Source of the DNA: Amaranthus tricolor
Lineage: Eukaryota; Streptophyta; Magnoliopsida; Caryophyllales; Amaranthaceae
Direction of reading: 5' to 3'
Assembly: GCF_026212465.1 (NCBI RefSeq)
Contig: NC_080056.1
Coordinates: 25,628,239-25,692,238, forward strand
Length of the DNA stretch: 64,000 nt
The notes beneath the pieces are model-generated. The model did no database searches, was not told the origin of the DNA, and saw only the letters and a program-made list of their open reading frames with translations. The stretch's first letter is position 1; the number at the start of each line of letters is the position of its first letter. Shown piece by piece: positions 1-15,200 of the stretch. Position numbers and translations under genes: made by a program.

Positions 1-3000
1 AACCTATAAAATCGCAACTTAATAAGTAATTTCTAGCATATGAGTATGATTTTAAATTCTAACCACTTCAACAAAATAATATATACCAAATAGTGTTGTG
101 TGCCAAGTTTCGTGCAAAACAAACCAAGTTTTGGCTACTTTATGCACAAAAGTGTCGAAAATGCTAAAAAACCTTTAAAATCGCAACTTAACACGTAATT
201 TCTAGCATATGACTATGATTTTCAATTCTAACCACTTCAACACAATAATATATATTATATAGAGTTGTGTGCCTAGTTTCGTGCAAAACAAACCCTGTTT
301 CAGCTACTTTATGAGCAAAAATGCCAAAAACACTTAAAAACCCATAAAATCGCAACTTAACACGTATTTTCTAGCATATGAGTATGATTTTCAATTCTAA
401 CCACTTCAACACAAGAATATATACAGAATAGTGTTGCGTGCCAAGTTTCGTGCAAAACAAACCAAGTTTTGGCTACTTTATGCACAAAAGTGTCGAAAAT
501 GCTAAAAAACCCTTAAAATCGCAACTTAACACGTAATTTCTAGCATATGACTATGATTTTCAATTCTAACCACTTCAACACAATAATATATATTATATAG
601 AGTTGTGTGCCTAGTTTCGTGCAAACAAACCCTGGTTTCAGCTACTTTATGCGCAAAAAATGCCAAAAACACTTAAAAACTCATAAAATCGCAACTTAAC
701 ACGTAATTTCTAGCATATGAGTATGATTTTCAATTCTAACCACTTCAACACAAGAATATATACAGAATAGTGTTGCGTGCCAAGTTTCGTGCAAAACAAA
801 CCAAGTTTGAGCTACTTTATGCGCAAAAGTGCTAAAAATACTTTAAAACCCTTAAAATCGCAACTTAACACGTAATTTCTAGCATTTAACTATGATTTTC
901 AATTCTAACCACTTAAACACAATAATATATACCAAATAGTTTTGTGTGCCAAGTTCCGTGCAAAACAAACCAAGTTTGCTACTTTATGCGAAAAACGCCA
1001 AAAACGCTTAAAAACCCTTAAAATCGCAATTTAACACGTAAATTCTAGCATATGAGTATGATTTGCAATTCTAACCTCTTCAACACAATAATACATACCA
1101 AATAATGTTGTGTGCCAAGTTTCGTGCAAAACAAACCATGTTTTACTTTATGCACAAAAGATCCTAAAACGCTTAAAAACCTAAAAAATCGCAACTTAAT
1201 AAGTAATTTCTAGCATATGAGTATGATATTAAATTCTAACCACTTCAACACAATAATATATACCAAATAGTGTTGTGTGCCAAGTTTCGTGCAAAACAAA
1301 CCAAGTTTTGGCTACTTTATGCGCAAAAGTGCCGAAAATGCTAAAAAAACCCTTAAAACGCAACTTAACACGTAATTTCTAGCATATGACTATGATTTTC
1401 AATTCTAACCACTTCAACACAATAATATATACCAAATAGTGTTGTGTGCCATGTTTCGTGCAAACAAAAAAAGTTTTCGCTATTTTATGCGCAAAAGTGC
1501 CAAAAATGCTTAAAAAACCCATAAAATCGCAACTTAACACGTAATTTCTAGCATATGAGTATGATTTTCAATTCTAACCACTTCAACACAATAATATATA
1601 CAGAAAAGTGTTGCGTGCCAAGTTTCGTGCAAAACAAACCAAGTTTGGGCTACTTTATGCGCAAAAGTGCTTAAAATGTTTTAAAACCCTTAAAATCGCA
1701 ACTTAACACGTAATTTCTAGCATTTGAGTATGATTTTCAATTCTAACCACTTCAAAACAATAATACATACCAAATAGTGTTGTGTCCCAAGTTTCGTACA
1801 AAACAAACCAAGTTTGAGCTACGTTATGCGCAAAAACGGCAAAAACACTTTAATACCCATAAAATCGCAACTTAACACGTAATTTCTAGCATATGAGTAT
1901 TATTTTCAATTCTAACCACTTCAACAAAATAATATATACCAAATAGTGTTGCATGCCAAGTTTTGTGCAAAACAAACCAAGTTTGAGATACTTTTTGCGC
2001 AAAAGTGCTAAAAATGCTTTAAAACCCTTAAAATCGCAACTTAACCCGTAATTTCTAGCATATGACTATGATTTTCAATTCTAACCACTTCAACACAATA
2101 TTATATATTATATAGAGTTGTGTGCCTAGTTTCGTGCAAAACAAACCAAGTTTCAGCTACTTTATGCGCAAAAATGCCAAAAACACTTAAAAACCCATAA
2201 AATCGCAACTTAACCCGTAATTTCTAGCATATGAGTATGATTTTCAATTCTAACCACTTCAACACAATAATATATAGAGAATAGTGTTGCGTGCCAAGTT
2301 TCGTGCAAAACAAACCAAGTTTGAGCTGCTTTATGCGCAAAAGTGCTAAAAATACTTTAAAAACCCTTAAAATTGCAACTTAACACGTAATTTCTAGCAT
2401 TTGACTATGATTTTCAATTCTAACCACTTAAACACAATAATATATACCAAATAGTTTTGTGTGCCATGTTCCGTGCAAAACAAACCAAGTTTGCTACTTT
2501 TTGCGAAAAACGCCAAAAACGCTTAAAAACCCTTAAAATCGCAATTTAACACGTAATTTCTAGCACATGAGTATGATTTGCAATTCTAACCAATTTAACA
2601 CAATAATACATACCAAATAAATTGTGTGCCAAGATTCGTGCAAAACAAACCATGTTTGAGCTACTTTATGCACAAAAGATCCAAAAACGCTTAAAAACCT
2701 ATAAAATCACAACTTAATAAGTAATTTCTAGCATATGAAAATGATTTTAAATTCTAACCACTTCAACACAATAATATATACCAAATAGTGTTGTGTGCAA
2801 AGTTTCGTGCAAAACAAACAAAGTTTTGGCTACTTTATGCGCAAAAGTGCCGAAAATGCTAAAAAACCCTTAAAATCGCAACTTAACACGTAATTTCTAG
2901 CATATGACTATGATTTTCAATTCTAACCACTTCAACACAATAATATATATTATATAGAGTTTGTGTGCCTAGTTTCGTGCAAAATAAACCAAGTTTTCGC

Positions 3001-6000
3001 TTATTTTATGCGCAAAAGTGCCAAAAACACTTAAAAACCCATAAAATCGCAACTTAACACGTAATTTCTAGCATATGAGTATGATTTTCAATTCTAACCA
3101 CTTCAACACAATAATATATACAGAATAGTGTTGCGTGCCAAGTTTCGTGCAAAACAAACCAACTTTTACTTTATGCGCAAAAGTGCTAAAAATACTTTAA
3201 AACTCTTAAAATCGAAACTTAACACGTAATTTCTAGCCTTTGACTATGATTTTCAATTCTAACCACTTAAACACAATAATATATACCAAATAGTTTTGTG
3301 TGCCAAGTTCCGTGCAAAACAAACCAAGTTTGCTACTTTATCCGCAAAACGCAAAAAAACGCTTAAAAACCCTTAAAATCGCAATTTAATACGTAATTTC
3401 TAGCATATGAGTATGATATTCAATTCTAACCACTTCAACACAATAATATATACCAAACAGTGTTGTGTCCCATGTTTCGTACAAAACAAACCAAGTTTGA
3501 GCTACTTTATGCGCAAAAAACGCCAAAAAACACTTAAAAACCCATAAAATCGCAACTTAACACGTAATTTCTAGCATATGAGTATGATTTTCTATTCTAA
3601 CCACTTCCACACAATAATATATATTAAATAGAGTTGTGTGCCAAGTTTCGTGCAAAACAAACCAAGTTTGAGCTACTTTATGCGCAAAAGTGCTAAAAAT
3701 GATTAAAAACCCTTAAAATCGCAACTTATGACGTAATTTCTAGCATTTGACTATGATTTTCAATTCTAACCACTTAAACACAATAATATATACCAAATAG
3801 TTTTGTGTGCCAAGTTCTGTGCAAAACAAACAAAGTTTGCTAATTTATGCGCAAAACGCAAAAAACGCTTAAAAACCCTTAAAATCGCAATTTAACACAT
3901 AATTTGTAGCATATGAGTATGAGTTTCTATTCTAACCACTTCAACACAATAATATATACCAAATAGTGTTGTGTCCCATGTTTCGTACAAAAAAAAACCA
4001 AGTTTGAGCTACTTTTTGCGCAAAAACGCCAAAAACACTTAAAAACCCATAAAATCGCAACTTAACACGTAATTTTTAGCATATGAGTATGATTTTCAAT
4101 TCTAACCACTTGAACAAAATAATATATACCAAATAGTGTTGCATGCCAAGTTTCGTGAAAAACAAACCAAGTTTGAGATACTTTTTGCGCAAAAGTGCTA
4201 AAAATGCTTTAAAACCCTTAAAATCGCAACTTAACCCGTAATTTCTAGCATATGACTATGATTTTCAATTCTAACCACTTCAACACAATATTATATATTA
4301 TATAGAGTTGTGTGCCTAGTTTCGTGCAAAACAAACCAAGTTTCAGCTACTTTATGCGCAAAAATGCCAAAAACACTTAAAACCATAAAATCGCAACTTA
4401 ACACGTAATTTCTAGCATATGAGTATGATTTTCAATTCTAACCACTTCAACACAATAATATATAGAGAATAGTGTTGCGTGCCAAGTTTCGTGCAAAACA
4501 AACCAAGTTTGAGCTACTTTATGCTCAAAAGTGCTAAAAATACTTTAAAACCCTTAAAATTGCAACTTAACACGTAATTTCTAGCATTTGACTATGATTT
4601 TCAATTCTAACCACTTAAACACAATAATATATACCAAATAGTTTTGTGTGCCAAGTTCTGTGCAAAAACAAACCAAGTTTGCTAATTTATGCGCAAAACG
4701 CAAAAAACGCTTAAAAACCCTACAAATCGCAATTTAACACGTAATTTCTAGCATATGAGTATGATTTTCTATTCTAACCACTTCAACACAATAATATATA
4801 CCAAATAGTGTTGTGTCCCATGTTTCGTACAAAAAAAACCAAGTTTGAGCTACTTTTTGCGCAAAAACGCCAAAAACACTTAAAAACCCATAAAATCCCA
4901 ACTTAACACGTAATTTCTAGCATATGAGTATGATTTTCAATTCTAACCACTTCAACAAAATAATATATACCAAATAGTGTTGCATGCCAAGTTTCGTGAA
5001 AAACAAACCAAGTTTGAGATACTTTTTGCGCAAAAGTGCTAAAAATGCTTTAAAACCCTTAAAATCGCAACTTAACCCGTAATTTCTAGCATATGACTAT
5101 GATTTTCAATTCTAACCACTTCAACACAATAATATATATTATATAGAGTTGTGTGCCTAGTTTCGTGCAAAATAAACCAAGTTTCAGCTACTTTATGCGC
5201 AAAAAAGCCAAAAACACTTAAAAACCCATAAAATCGCAACTTAACACGTAATTTCTAGCATATGAGTATGATTTTCAATTCTAACCACTTCAACACAATA
5301 ATATATACAGAATAGTGTTGCGTGCCAAGTTTCGTGCAAAACAAACCAACTTTTACTTTATGCGCAAAAGTGCTAAAAATACTTTAAAACTCTTAAAATC
5401 GCAACTTAACACGTAATTTCTAGCCTTTGACTATGATTTTCAATTCTAACCACTTAAACACAATAATATATACCAAATAGTTTTGTGTGCCAAGTTCCGT
5501 GCAAAACAAACCAAGTTTGCTACTTTATCCGCAAAACGCAAAAAACGCTTAAAAACCCTTAAAATCGCAATTTAATACGTAATTTCTAGCATATGAGTAT
5601 GATATTCAATTCTAACCACTTCAACACAATAATATATACCAAACAGTGTTGTGTCCCATGTTTCGTACAAAACAACTAAGTTTGAGCTACTTTATGCGCA
5701 AAAACGCCAAAAAACACTTAAAAACCCATAAAATCGCAACTTAACACGTAATTTCTAGCATATGAGTATGATTTTCTATTCTAACCACTTCCACACAATA
5801 ATATATATTAAATAGAGTTGTGTGCCAAGTTTCGTGCAAAACAAACCAAGTTTGAGCTACTTTATGCGCAAAAGTGCTAAAAATGCTTAAAAACCCTTAA
5901 AATCGCAACTTAAGACGTAATTTCTAGCATTTGACTATGATTTTCAATTCTAACCACTTAAACACAATAATATATACCAAATAGTTTTGTGTGTGCCAAG

Positions 6001-8437
6001 TTCCGTGCAAAACAAACCAAGTTTGCTACTTTATGCGAAAAACGCCAAAAACGCTTAAAAACCCTTAAAATCGTAATTTAACACGTAATTTCTAGCATAT
6101 GAGTATGATATGCAATTCTAACCACTTCAACACAATAATACATACCAAATAATATTGTGTGCCAAGATTCGTGCAAAACAAACCATGTTTGAGCTACTTT
6201 ATGCACAAAAGATCCAAAAACGCTTAAAAACCTATAAAATCGCAACTTAATAAGTAATTTCTAGCATATGAGTATGATTTTTAAATTCTAACCACTTCAA
6301 CACAATAATATATACCAAATAGTGTTGTGTGCAAAGTTTCGTGCAAAACAAACCAAGTTTTGGCTACTTTATGCGCAAAAGTGCCGAAAATGCTAAAAAA
6401 CCCTTAAAATCGCAACTTAACACGTAATTTCTAGCATATGACTATGATTTTCAATTCTAACAACTTCAACACAATAATATATATTATATAGAGTTGTGTG
6501 CCAAGTTTCGTGCAAAACAAACCAAGTTTCAGCTACTTTATGCGCAAAAAGCCAAAAACACTTAAAAACCCATAAAATCGCAACTTAACACGTAATTTCT
6601 AGCATATGAGTATGATTTTCAATTCTAACCACTTCAACACAATAATATATACAGAATAGTGTTGCGTGCCAAGTTTCGTGCAAAACAAACCAAGTTTGGG
6701 CTACTTTATGCGCAAAAGTGCTAAAAATGCTTAAAAACCCTTAAAATCGCAACTTAAGACGTAATTTCTAGCATTTGACTATGATTTTCAATTCTAACCA
6801 CTGAAACACAATAATATATACCAAATAGTTTTGTGTGCCAAGTTCCGTGCAAAACAAACCAAGTTTTCTACTTTATGCGCAAAACGCCAAAAACGCTTAA
6901 AAACCCTTAAAATCGCAATTTAACACGTAATTTCTAGCATATGAGTATGATTTGAAAATCTAACCACTTCAACACAATAATACATACCAAATAGTGTTGT
7001 GTCCCAAGTTACGTACAAAACAAACCATGTTCGAGCTACTTTATGCGCAAAAACGCCAAAAACACTTAAAAAACCCATAAAATCGCAACTTAACACGTAA
7101 TTTCTAGCATATGAGTATGATTTTCGATTCTAACCACTTCCACACAATAATATATATTAAATAGAGTTGTGTGCCAAATTTCGTGCAAAACAAACCAAGT
7201 TTGAGCTACATTATGCGCAAAAGTGCTAAAAATGATTAAAAAACCCTTAAAATCGCAACTTACGACGTAATTTCTAGCATTTGACTATGATTTTCAATTC
7301 TAACCACTTAAACACAATAATATATACCAAATAGTTTTGTGTGCCAAGTTCTGTGCAAAACAAACCAAGTTTGCTAATTTATGCGCAAAACGCAAAAAAA
7401 CGCTTAAAAACCCTTAAAATCGCAATTTAACACGTAATTTCTAGCATATGAGTATGATTTTCTATTCTAACCACTTCAACACAATAATATATACCAAATA
7501 GTGTTGTGTCCCATGTTTCGTAAAAAAAAAAACCAAGTTTGGGCTACTTTTTGCGCAAAAACGCCAAAAAACACTTAAAAACCCATAAAATCCCAACTTA
7601 ACACGTAATTTCTAGCATATGAGTATGATTTTCAATTCTAACCACTTCAACAAAATAATATATACCAAATAGTGTTGCATGCCAAGTTTCGTGCAAAACA
7701 AACCAAGTTTGAGCTACTTTATGCGCAAAAGTGCTAAAAATGCTTTAAAACCCTTAAAATCGCAACTTAACACGTAATTTCTAGCATATGACTATGATTT
7801 TCAATTCTAACCACTTCAACACAATAATATATATTATATAGAGTTGTGTGTCTAGTTTCGTGCAAAACAAACCAAGTTTCAGCTACTTTATGCGCAAAAA
7901 TGCCAAAAACACTTAAAAACCCATAAAATCGCAACTTAAGACGTAATTTCTAGCATATGAGTATGATTTTCAATTCTAACCACTTCAACACAATAATATA
8001 TACAGAAAAGTGTTGCGTGCCAAGTTTCGTGCAAAACAAACCAAGTTTGAGCTACTTTATGCGCAAAAGTGCTAAAAATGATTAAAAACCCTTAAAATCG
8101 CAACTTACGACGTAATTTCTAGCATTTGACTATGATTTTCAATTCTAACCACTTAAACACAATAATATATACCAAATAGTTTTGTGTGCCAAGTTCTGTG
8201 CAAAACAAACCAAGTTTGCTAATTTATGCGCAAAACGCAAAAAACGCTTAAAAACCCTTAAAATCGCAATTTAACACGTAATTTCTAGCATATGAGTATG
8301 ATTTTCTATTCTAACCACTTCAACACAATAATATATACCAAATAGTGTTGTGTCCCATGTTTCGTAAAAAAAAAAAAAACCAAGTTTGGGCTACTTTTTG
8401 CGCAAAAAACGCTAAAAACACTTAAAAACCCATAAAA

Positions 8438-8537
8438 TCCCAACTTAACACGTAATTTCTAGCATATGAGTATGATTTTCAATTCTAACCACTTTATGCA
8501 CCAAAAGTGCTTAAAATGCTTTAAAACCCTTAAAATC
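8438..8537 (+). repeat. Truncated satellite monomer (~98 bp)
   Basis: The distance between successive CAACTTAACACG anchors drops here to about 98 bp instead of 169. The text jumps from CAATTCTAACCAC directly to TTTATGCACC, losing roughly 70 bp from the middle of the unit. It is a private deletion useful as a landmark. Confidence 0.8.
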
Positions 8538-8860
8538 GCAACTTAACACGTAATTTCTAGCATTTGACTATGATTTTCAATTCTAACCACTTAAACACAA
8601 TAATATATACCAAATAGTTTTGTGTGCCAAGTTCCGTGCAGAACAAACCAAGTTTGCTACTTTATGCGAAAAACGCCTAAAACGCTTAAAAACCCTTAAA
8701 ATCGTAATTTAACACATAATTTCTAGCATATGAGTATGATTTGCAATTCTAACCACTTCAACACAATAATACATACCAAATTATGTTGTGTGCCAAGTTT
8801 CCGTGCAAAACAAACCATGTTTGAGCTACTTTATGCACAAAAGATCCAAAAACGCTTAAA

Positions 8861-11800
8861 AACCTATAAAATCGCAACTTAATAAGTAATTTCTAGCATA
8901 TGAGTATGATTTTAAATTCTAACCACTTCAACAAAATAATATATACCAAATAGTGTTGTGTGCCAAGTTTCGTGCAAAACAAACCAAGTTTTGGCTACTT
9001 TATGCACAAAAGTGTCGAAAATGCTAAAAAACCTTTAAAATCGCAACTTAACACGTAATTTCTAGCATATGACTATGATTTTCAATTCTAACCACTTCAA
9101 CACAATAATATATATTATATAGAGTTGTGTGCCTAGTTTCGTGCAAAACAAACCCTGTTTCAGCTACTTTATGAGCAAAAATGCCAAAAACACTTAAAAA
9201 CCCATAAAATCGCAACTTAACACGTAATTTCTAGCATATGAGTATGATTTTCAATTCTAACCACTTCAACACAAGAATATATACAGAATAGTGTTGCGTG
9301 CCAAGTTTCGTGCAAAACAAACCAAGTTTTGGCTACTTTATGCACAAAAGTGTCGAAAATGCTAAAAAACCCTTAAAATCGCAACTTAACACGTAATTTC
9401 TAGCATATGACTATGATTTTCAATTCTAACCACTTCAACACAATAATATATATTATATAGAGTTGTGTGCCTAGTTTCGTGCAAAACAAACCCTGTTTCA
9501 GCTACTTTATGCGCAAAAATGCCAAAAAACACTTAAAAACCCATAAAATCGCAACTTAACACGTAATTTTCTAGCATATGAGTATGATTTTCAATTCTAA
9601 CCACTTCAACACAAGAATATATACAGAATAGTGTTGCGTGCCAAGTTTCGTGCAAAACAAACCAAGTTTGAGCTACTTTATGCGCAAAAGTGCTAAAAAT
9701 ACTTTAAAACCCTTAAAATCGCAACTTAACACGTAATTTCTAGCATTTAACTATGATTTTCAATTCTAACCACTTAAACACAATAATATATACCAAATAG
9801 TTTTGTGTGCCAAGTTCCGTGCAAAACAAACCAAGTTTGCTACTTTATGCGAAAAACGCCAAAAACGCTTAAAAACCCTTAAAAATCGCAATTTAACACG
9901 TAATTTCTAGCATATGAGTATGATTTGCAATTCTAACCTCTTCAACACAATAATACATACCAAATAATGTTGTGTGCCAAGTTTCGTGCAAAACAAAACC
10001 ATGTTTTACTTTATGCACAAAAGATCCTAAAACGCTTAAAAACCTAAAAAATCGCAACTTAATAAGTAATTTCTAGCATATGAGTATGATATTAAATTCT
10101 AACCACTTCAACACAATAATATATACCAAATAGTGTTGTGTGCCAAGTTTCGTGCAAAACAAACCAAGTTTTGGCTACTTTATGCGTAAAAGTGCCGAAA
10201 ATGCTAAAAAAACCCTTAAAACGCAACTTAACACGTAATTTCTAGCATATGACTATGATTTTCAATTCTAACCACTTCAACACAATAATATATACCAAAT
10301 AGTGTTGTGTGCCAAGTTTCGTGCAAAACAAAAAAAGTTTTCGCTATTTAATGCGCAAAAAGTGCCAAAAATGCTTAAAAACCCATAAAATCGCAACTTA
10401 ACACGTAATTTCTAGCATATGAGTATGATTTTCAATTCTAACCACTTCAACACAATAATATATACAGAAAAGTGTTGCGTGCCAAGTTTTGTGCAAAACA
10501 AACCAAGTTTGGGCTACTTTATGCGCAAAAGTGCTTAAAATGTTTTAAAACCCTTAAAATCGCAACTTAACACGTAATTTCTAGCATTTGAGTATGATTT
10601 TCAATTCTAAACCACTTCAAAACAATAATACATACCAAATAGTGTTGTGTCCCAAGTTTCGTACAAAACAAACCAAGTTTGAGCTACGTTATGCGCAAAA
10701 ACGGCAAAAACACTTTAATACCCATAAAATCGCAACTTAACACGTAATTTCTAGCATATGAGTATTATTTTCAATTCTAACCACTTCAACAAAATAATAT
10801 ATACCAAATAGTGTTGCATGCCAAGTTTTGTGCAAAACAAACCAAGTTTGAGATACTTTTTGCGCAAAAGTGCTAAAAATGCTTTAAAACCCTTAAAATC
10901 GCAACTTAAACCCGTAAATTTCTAGCATATGACTATGATTTTCAATTCTAACCACTTCAACACAATATTATATATTATATAGAGTTGTGTGCCTAGTTTC
11001 GTGCAAAACAAACCAAGTTTCAGCTACTTTATGCGCAAAAATGCCAAAAACACTTAAAAACCCATAAAATCGCAACTTAACCCGTAATTTCTAGCATATG
11101 AGTATGATTTTCAATTCTAACCACTTCAACACAATAATATATAGAGAATAGTGTTGCGTGCCAAGTTTCGTGCAAAACAAACCAAGTTTGAGCTGCTTTA
11201 TGCGCAAAAGTGCTAAAAATACTTTAAAACCCTTAAAATTGCAACTTAACACGTAATTTCTAGCATTTGACTATGATTTTCAATTCTAACCACTTAAACA
11301 CAATAATATATACCAAATATTTTTGTGTGCCATGTTCCGTGCAAAACAAACCAAGTTTGCTACTTTTTGCGAAAAACGCCAAAAACGCTTAAAAAACCCT
11401 TAAAATTCGCAATTTAACACGTAATTTCTAGCACATGAGTATGATTTGCAATTCTAAACCACTTTAAACACAATAATACATACCAAATAATATTGTGTGC
11501 CAAGATTCGTGCAAAACAAACCATGTTTGAGCTACTTTATGCACAAAAGATCCAAAAACGCTTAAAAACCTATAAAATCGCAACTTAACAAGTAATTTCT
11601 AGCATATGAGTATGATTTTAAATTCTAACCACTTCAACAAAATAATATATACCAAATAGTGTTGTGTGCAAAGTTTCGTGCAAAACAAACAAAGTTTTGG
11701 CTACTTTATGCGCAAAAGTGCCGAAAATGCTAATAAACCCTTAAAATCGCAACTTAACACGTAATTTCTAGCATATGACTATGATTTTCAATTCGAACCA

Positions 11801-12210
11801 CTTCAACACAATAATATATATTATATAGAGTTGTGTGCCTAGTTTCGTGCAAAATAAACCAAGTTTCAGCTACTTTATGCGCAAAAAAGCCAAAAACACT
11901 TAAAAACCCATAAAAATTGCAACTTAACACGTAATTTCTAGCATATGAGTATGATTTTCAATTCTAACCACTTCAACACAATAATATATACAGAATAGTG
12001 TTGCGTGCCAAGTTTCGTGCAAAACAAACCAACTTTTACTTTATGCGCAAAAGTGCTAAAAATACTTTAAAAACTCTTAAAATCGCAACTTAACACGTAA
12101 TTTCTAGCCTTTGACTATGATTTTCAATTCTAACCACTTAAACACAATAATATATACCAAATAGTTTTGTGTGCCAAGTTCCGTGCAAAACAAACCAAGT
12201 TTGCTACTTT
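8861..12210 (+). repeat. Higher-order duplication of positions 1-3340
   Basis: Positions 1 onward match 8861 onward at a constant offset of 8860 (for example 181/9041 and 541/9401, drifting by one or two bases after 1141). The match includes the order of monomer variants and private differences such as CTTCAACAAAATAAT and GTGTCGAAAATGC. It fades near 3340/12210, so about 20 monomers were copied as a block. The same leading variant series restarts near 15273 and 21335, giving intervals of about 8.9, 6.4 and 6.1 kb. This is a higher-order or segmental organisation judged by eye, not by alignment. Confidence 0.75.
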
Positions 12211-15200
12211 ATGCGAAAAACGCCAAAAACGCTTAAAAAACCCTTAAAATCGCAATTTAAACACGTAATTTCTAGCATATGAGTATGATTTGCAATTCTA
12301 ACCACTTCAACACAATAATACATACCAAATAATGTTGTGTGCCAAGTTTCGTGCAAAACAAACCATGTTTGAGCTACTTTATGCACAAAAGATCCAAAAA
12401 ACGCTTAAAAACCTATAAAATCGCAACTTAATAAGTAATTTCTAGCATATGAGTATGATTTTAAATTGTAACCACTTCAACACAATAATATATACCAAAT
12501 AGTGTTGTGTGCCAAGTTTCGTGCAAAACAAACCAAGTTTTGGCTACTTTATGCGCAAAAGTGCCGAAAATGCTAAAAAACCCTTAAAATCGCAACTTAA
12601 CACGTAATTTCTAGCATATGAGAATGATTTTAAATTCTAACCACTTCAACACAATAATATATACAGAATAGTGTTGCGTGCCAAGTTTCGTGCAAAACAA
12701 ACCAAGTTTGAGCTACTTTATGCGCAAAAGTGCTAAAAATGCTTAAAAACCCTTAAAATCGCAACTTAAGACGTAATTTCTAGCATTTGACTATGATTTT
12801 CAATTCTAACCACTTAAACACAATAATATATACCAAATAGTTTTGTGTGCCAAGTTCCGTGCAAAACAAACCAAGTTTGCTACTTTATGCGAAAAACGCC
12901 AAAAAACGCTTAAAAACCCTTAAAATCGTAATTTAACACGTAATTTCTAGCATATGAGTATGATTTGCAATTCTAACCACTTCAACACAATAATACATAC
13001 CAAATAATATTGTGTGCCAAGATTCGTGCAAAACAAACCATGTTTGAGCTACTTTATGCACAAAAGATCCAAAAACGCTTAAAAACCTATAAAATCGCAA
13101 CTTAATAAGTAATTTCTAGCATATGAGTATGATTTTAAATTCTAACCACTTCAACACAATAATATATACCAAATAGTGTTGTGTGCAAAGTTTCGTGCAA
13201 AACAAACCAAGTTTTGGCTACTTTATGCGCAAAAGTGCCGAAAATGCTAAAAAACCCTTAAAATCGCAACTTAACACGTAATTTCTAGCATATGACTATG
13301 ATTTTCAATTCTAACCACTTCAACACAATAATATATATTATATAGAGTTGTGTGCCAAGTTTCGTGCAAAACAAACCAAGTTTCAGCTACTTTATGCGCA
13401 AAAAAGCCAAAAACACTTAAAAACCCATAAAGACGCAACTTAACACGTAATTTCTAGCATATGAGTATGATTTTCAATTCTAACCACTTCAACACAATAA
13501 TATATACAGAATAGTGTTGCGTGCCAAGTTTCGTGCAAAACAAACCAAGTTTGGGCTACTTTATGCGCAAAAGTGCTAAAAATGCTTAAAAACCCTTAAA
13601 ATCGCAACTTAAGACGTAATTTCTAGCATTTGACTATGATTTTCAATTCTAACCACTGAAACACAATAATATATACCAAATAGTTTTGTGTGCCAAGTTC
13701 CGTGCAAAACAAACCAAGTTTTCTACTTTATGCGCAAAACGCCAAAAACGCTTAAAAACCCTTAAAATCGCAATTTAACACGTAATTTCTAGCATATGAG
13801 TATGATTTTAAAATCTAACCACTTCAACACAATAATACATACCAAATAGTGTTGTGTCCCAAGTTTCGTACAAAACAAACCATGTTCGAGCTACTTTATG
13901 CGCAAAAAACGCCAAAAACACTTAAAAACCCATAAAATCGCAACTTAACACGTAATTTCTAGCATATGAGTATGATTTTCGATTCTAACCACTTCCACAC
14001 AATAATATATATTAAATAGAGTTGTGTGCCAAGTTTCGTGCAAAACAAACCAAGTTTGAGCTACTTTATGCGCAAAGGTGCTAAAAATGATTAAAAACCC
14101 TTAAAATCGCAACTTACGACGTAATTTCTAGCATTTGACTATGATTTTCAATTCTAACCACTTAAACACAATAATATATACCAAACAGTTTTGTGTGCCA
14201 AGTTCTGTGCAAAACAAACCAAGTTTGCTAATTTATGCGCAAAACGCAAAAAACGCTTAAAAACCCTTAAAATCGCAATTTAACACGTAATTTCTAGCAT
14301 ATGAGTATGATTTTCTATTCTAACCACTTCAACACAATAATATATACCAAATAGTGTTGTGTCCTATGTTTCGTAAAAAAAAAACCAAGTTTGGGCTACT
14401 TTTTGCGCAAAAACGCCAAAAACACTTAAAAACCCATAAAATCCCAACTTAACACGTAATTTCTAGCATATGAGTATGATTTTCAATTCTAACCACTTCA
14501 ACAAAATAATATATACCAAATAGTGTAGCATGCCAAGTTTCGTGCAAAACAAACCAAGTTTGAGCTACTTTATGCGCAAAAGTGCTAAAAATGCTTTAAA
14601 ACCCTTGAAATCGCAACTTAACACGTAATTTCTAGCATATGACTATGATTTTCAATTCTAACCACTTCAACACAATAATATATATTATATAGAGTTGTGT
14701 GTCTAGTTTCGTGCAAAAAAAACCAAGTTTCAGCTACTTTATACGCAAAAATGCCAAAAACACTTAAAAACCCATAAAATCGCAACTTAACACGTAATTT
14801 CTAGCATATGAGTATGATTTTCAATTCTAACCACTTCAACACAATAATATATACAGAAAAGTGTTGCGTGCCAAGTTTCGTGCAAAACAAACCAAGTTTG
14901 AGCTACTTTATGCGCAAAAGTGCTTAAAATGCTTTACAACCCTTAAAATCGCAACTTAACACGTAATTTCTAGCATTTGACTATGATTTTCAATTCTAAC
15001 CACTTAAACACAATAATATATACCAAATAGTTTTGTGTGCCAAGTTCCGTGCAGAACAAACCAAGTTTGCTACTTTATGCGAAAAACGCCTAAAACGCTT
15101 AATAACCCTTAAAATCGCAATTTAACACGTAATTTCTAGCATATGAGTATGATTTGCAATTCTAACCACTTCAACACAATAATACATACCAAATTATGTT

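Noticed and set aside
12204..12386. Short minus-strand open frames in the satellite (also at 17143, 18126, 44079, 59664 and 61179) giving similar peptides
   Set aside because: They are translations of the tandem monomer itself. The unit length is not a multiple of three, and frames break from monomer to monomer.
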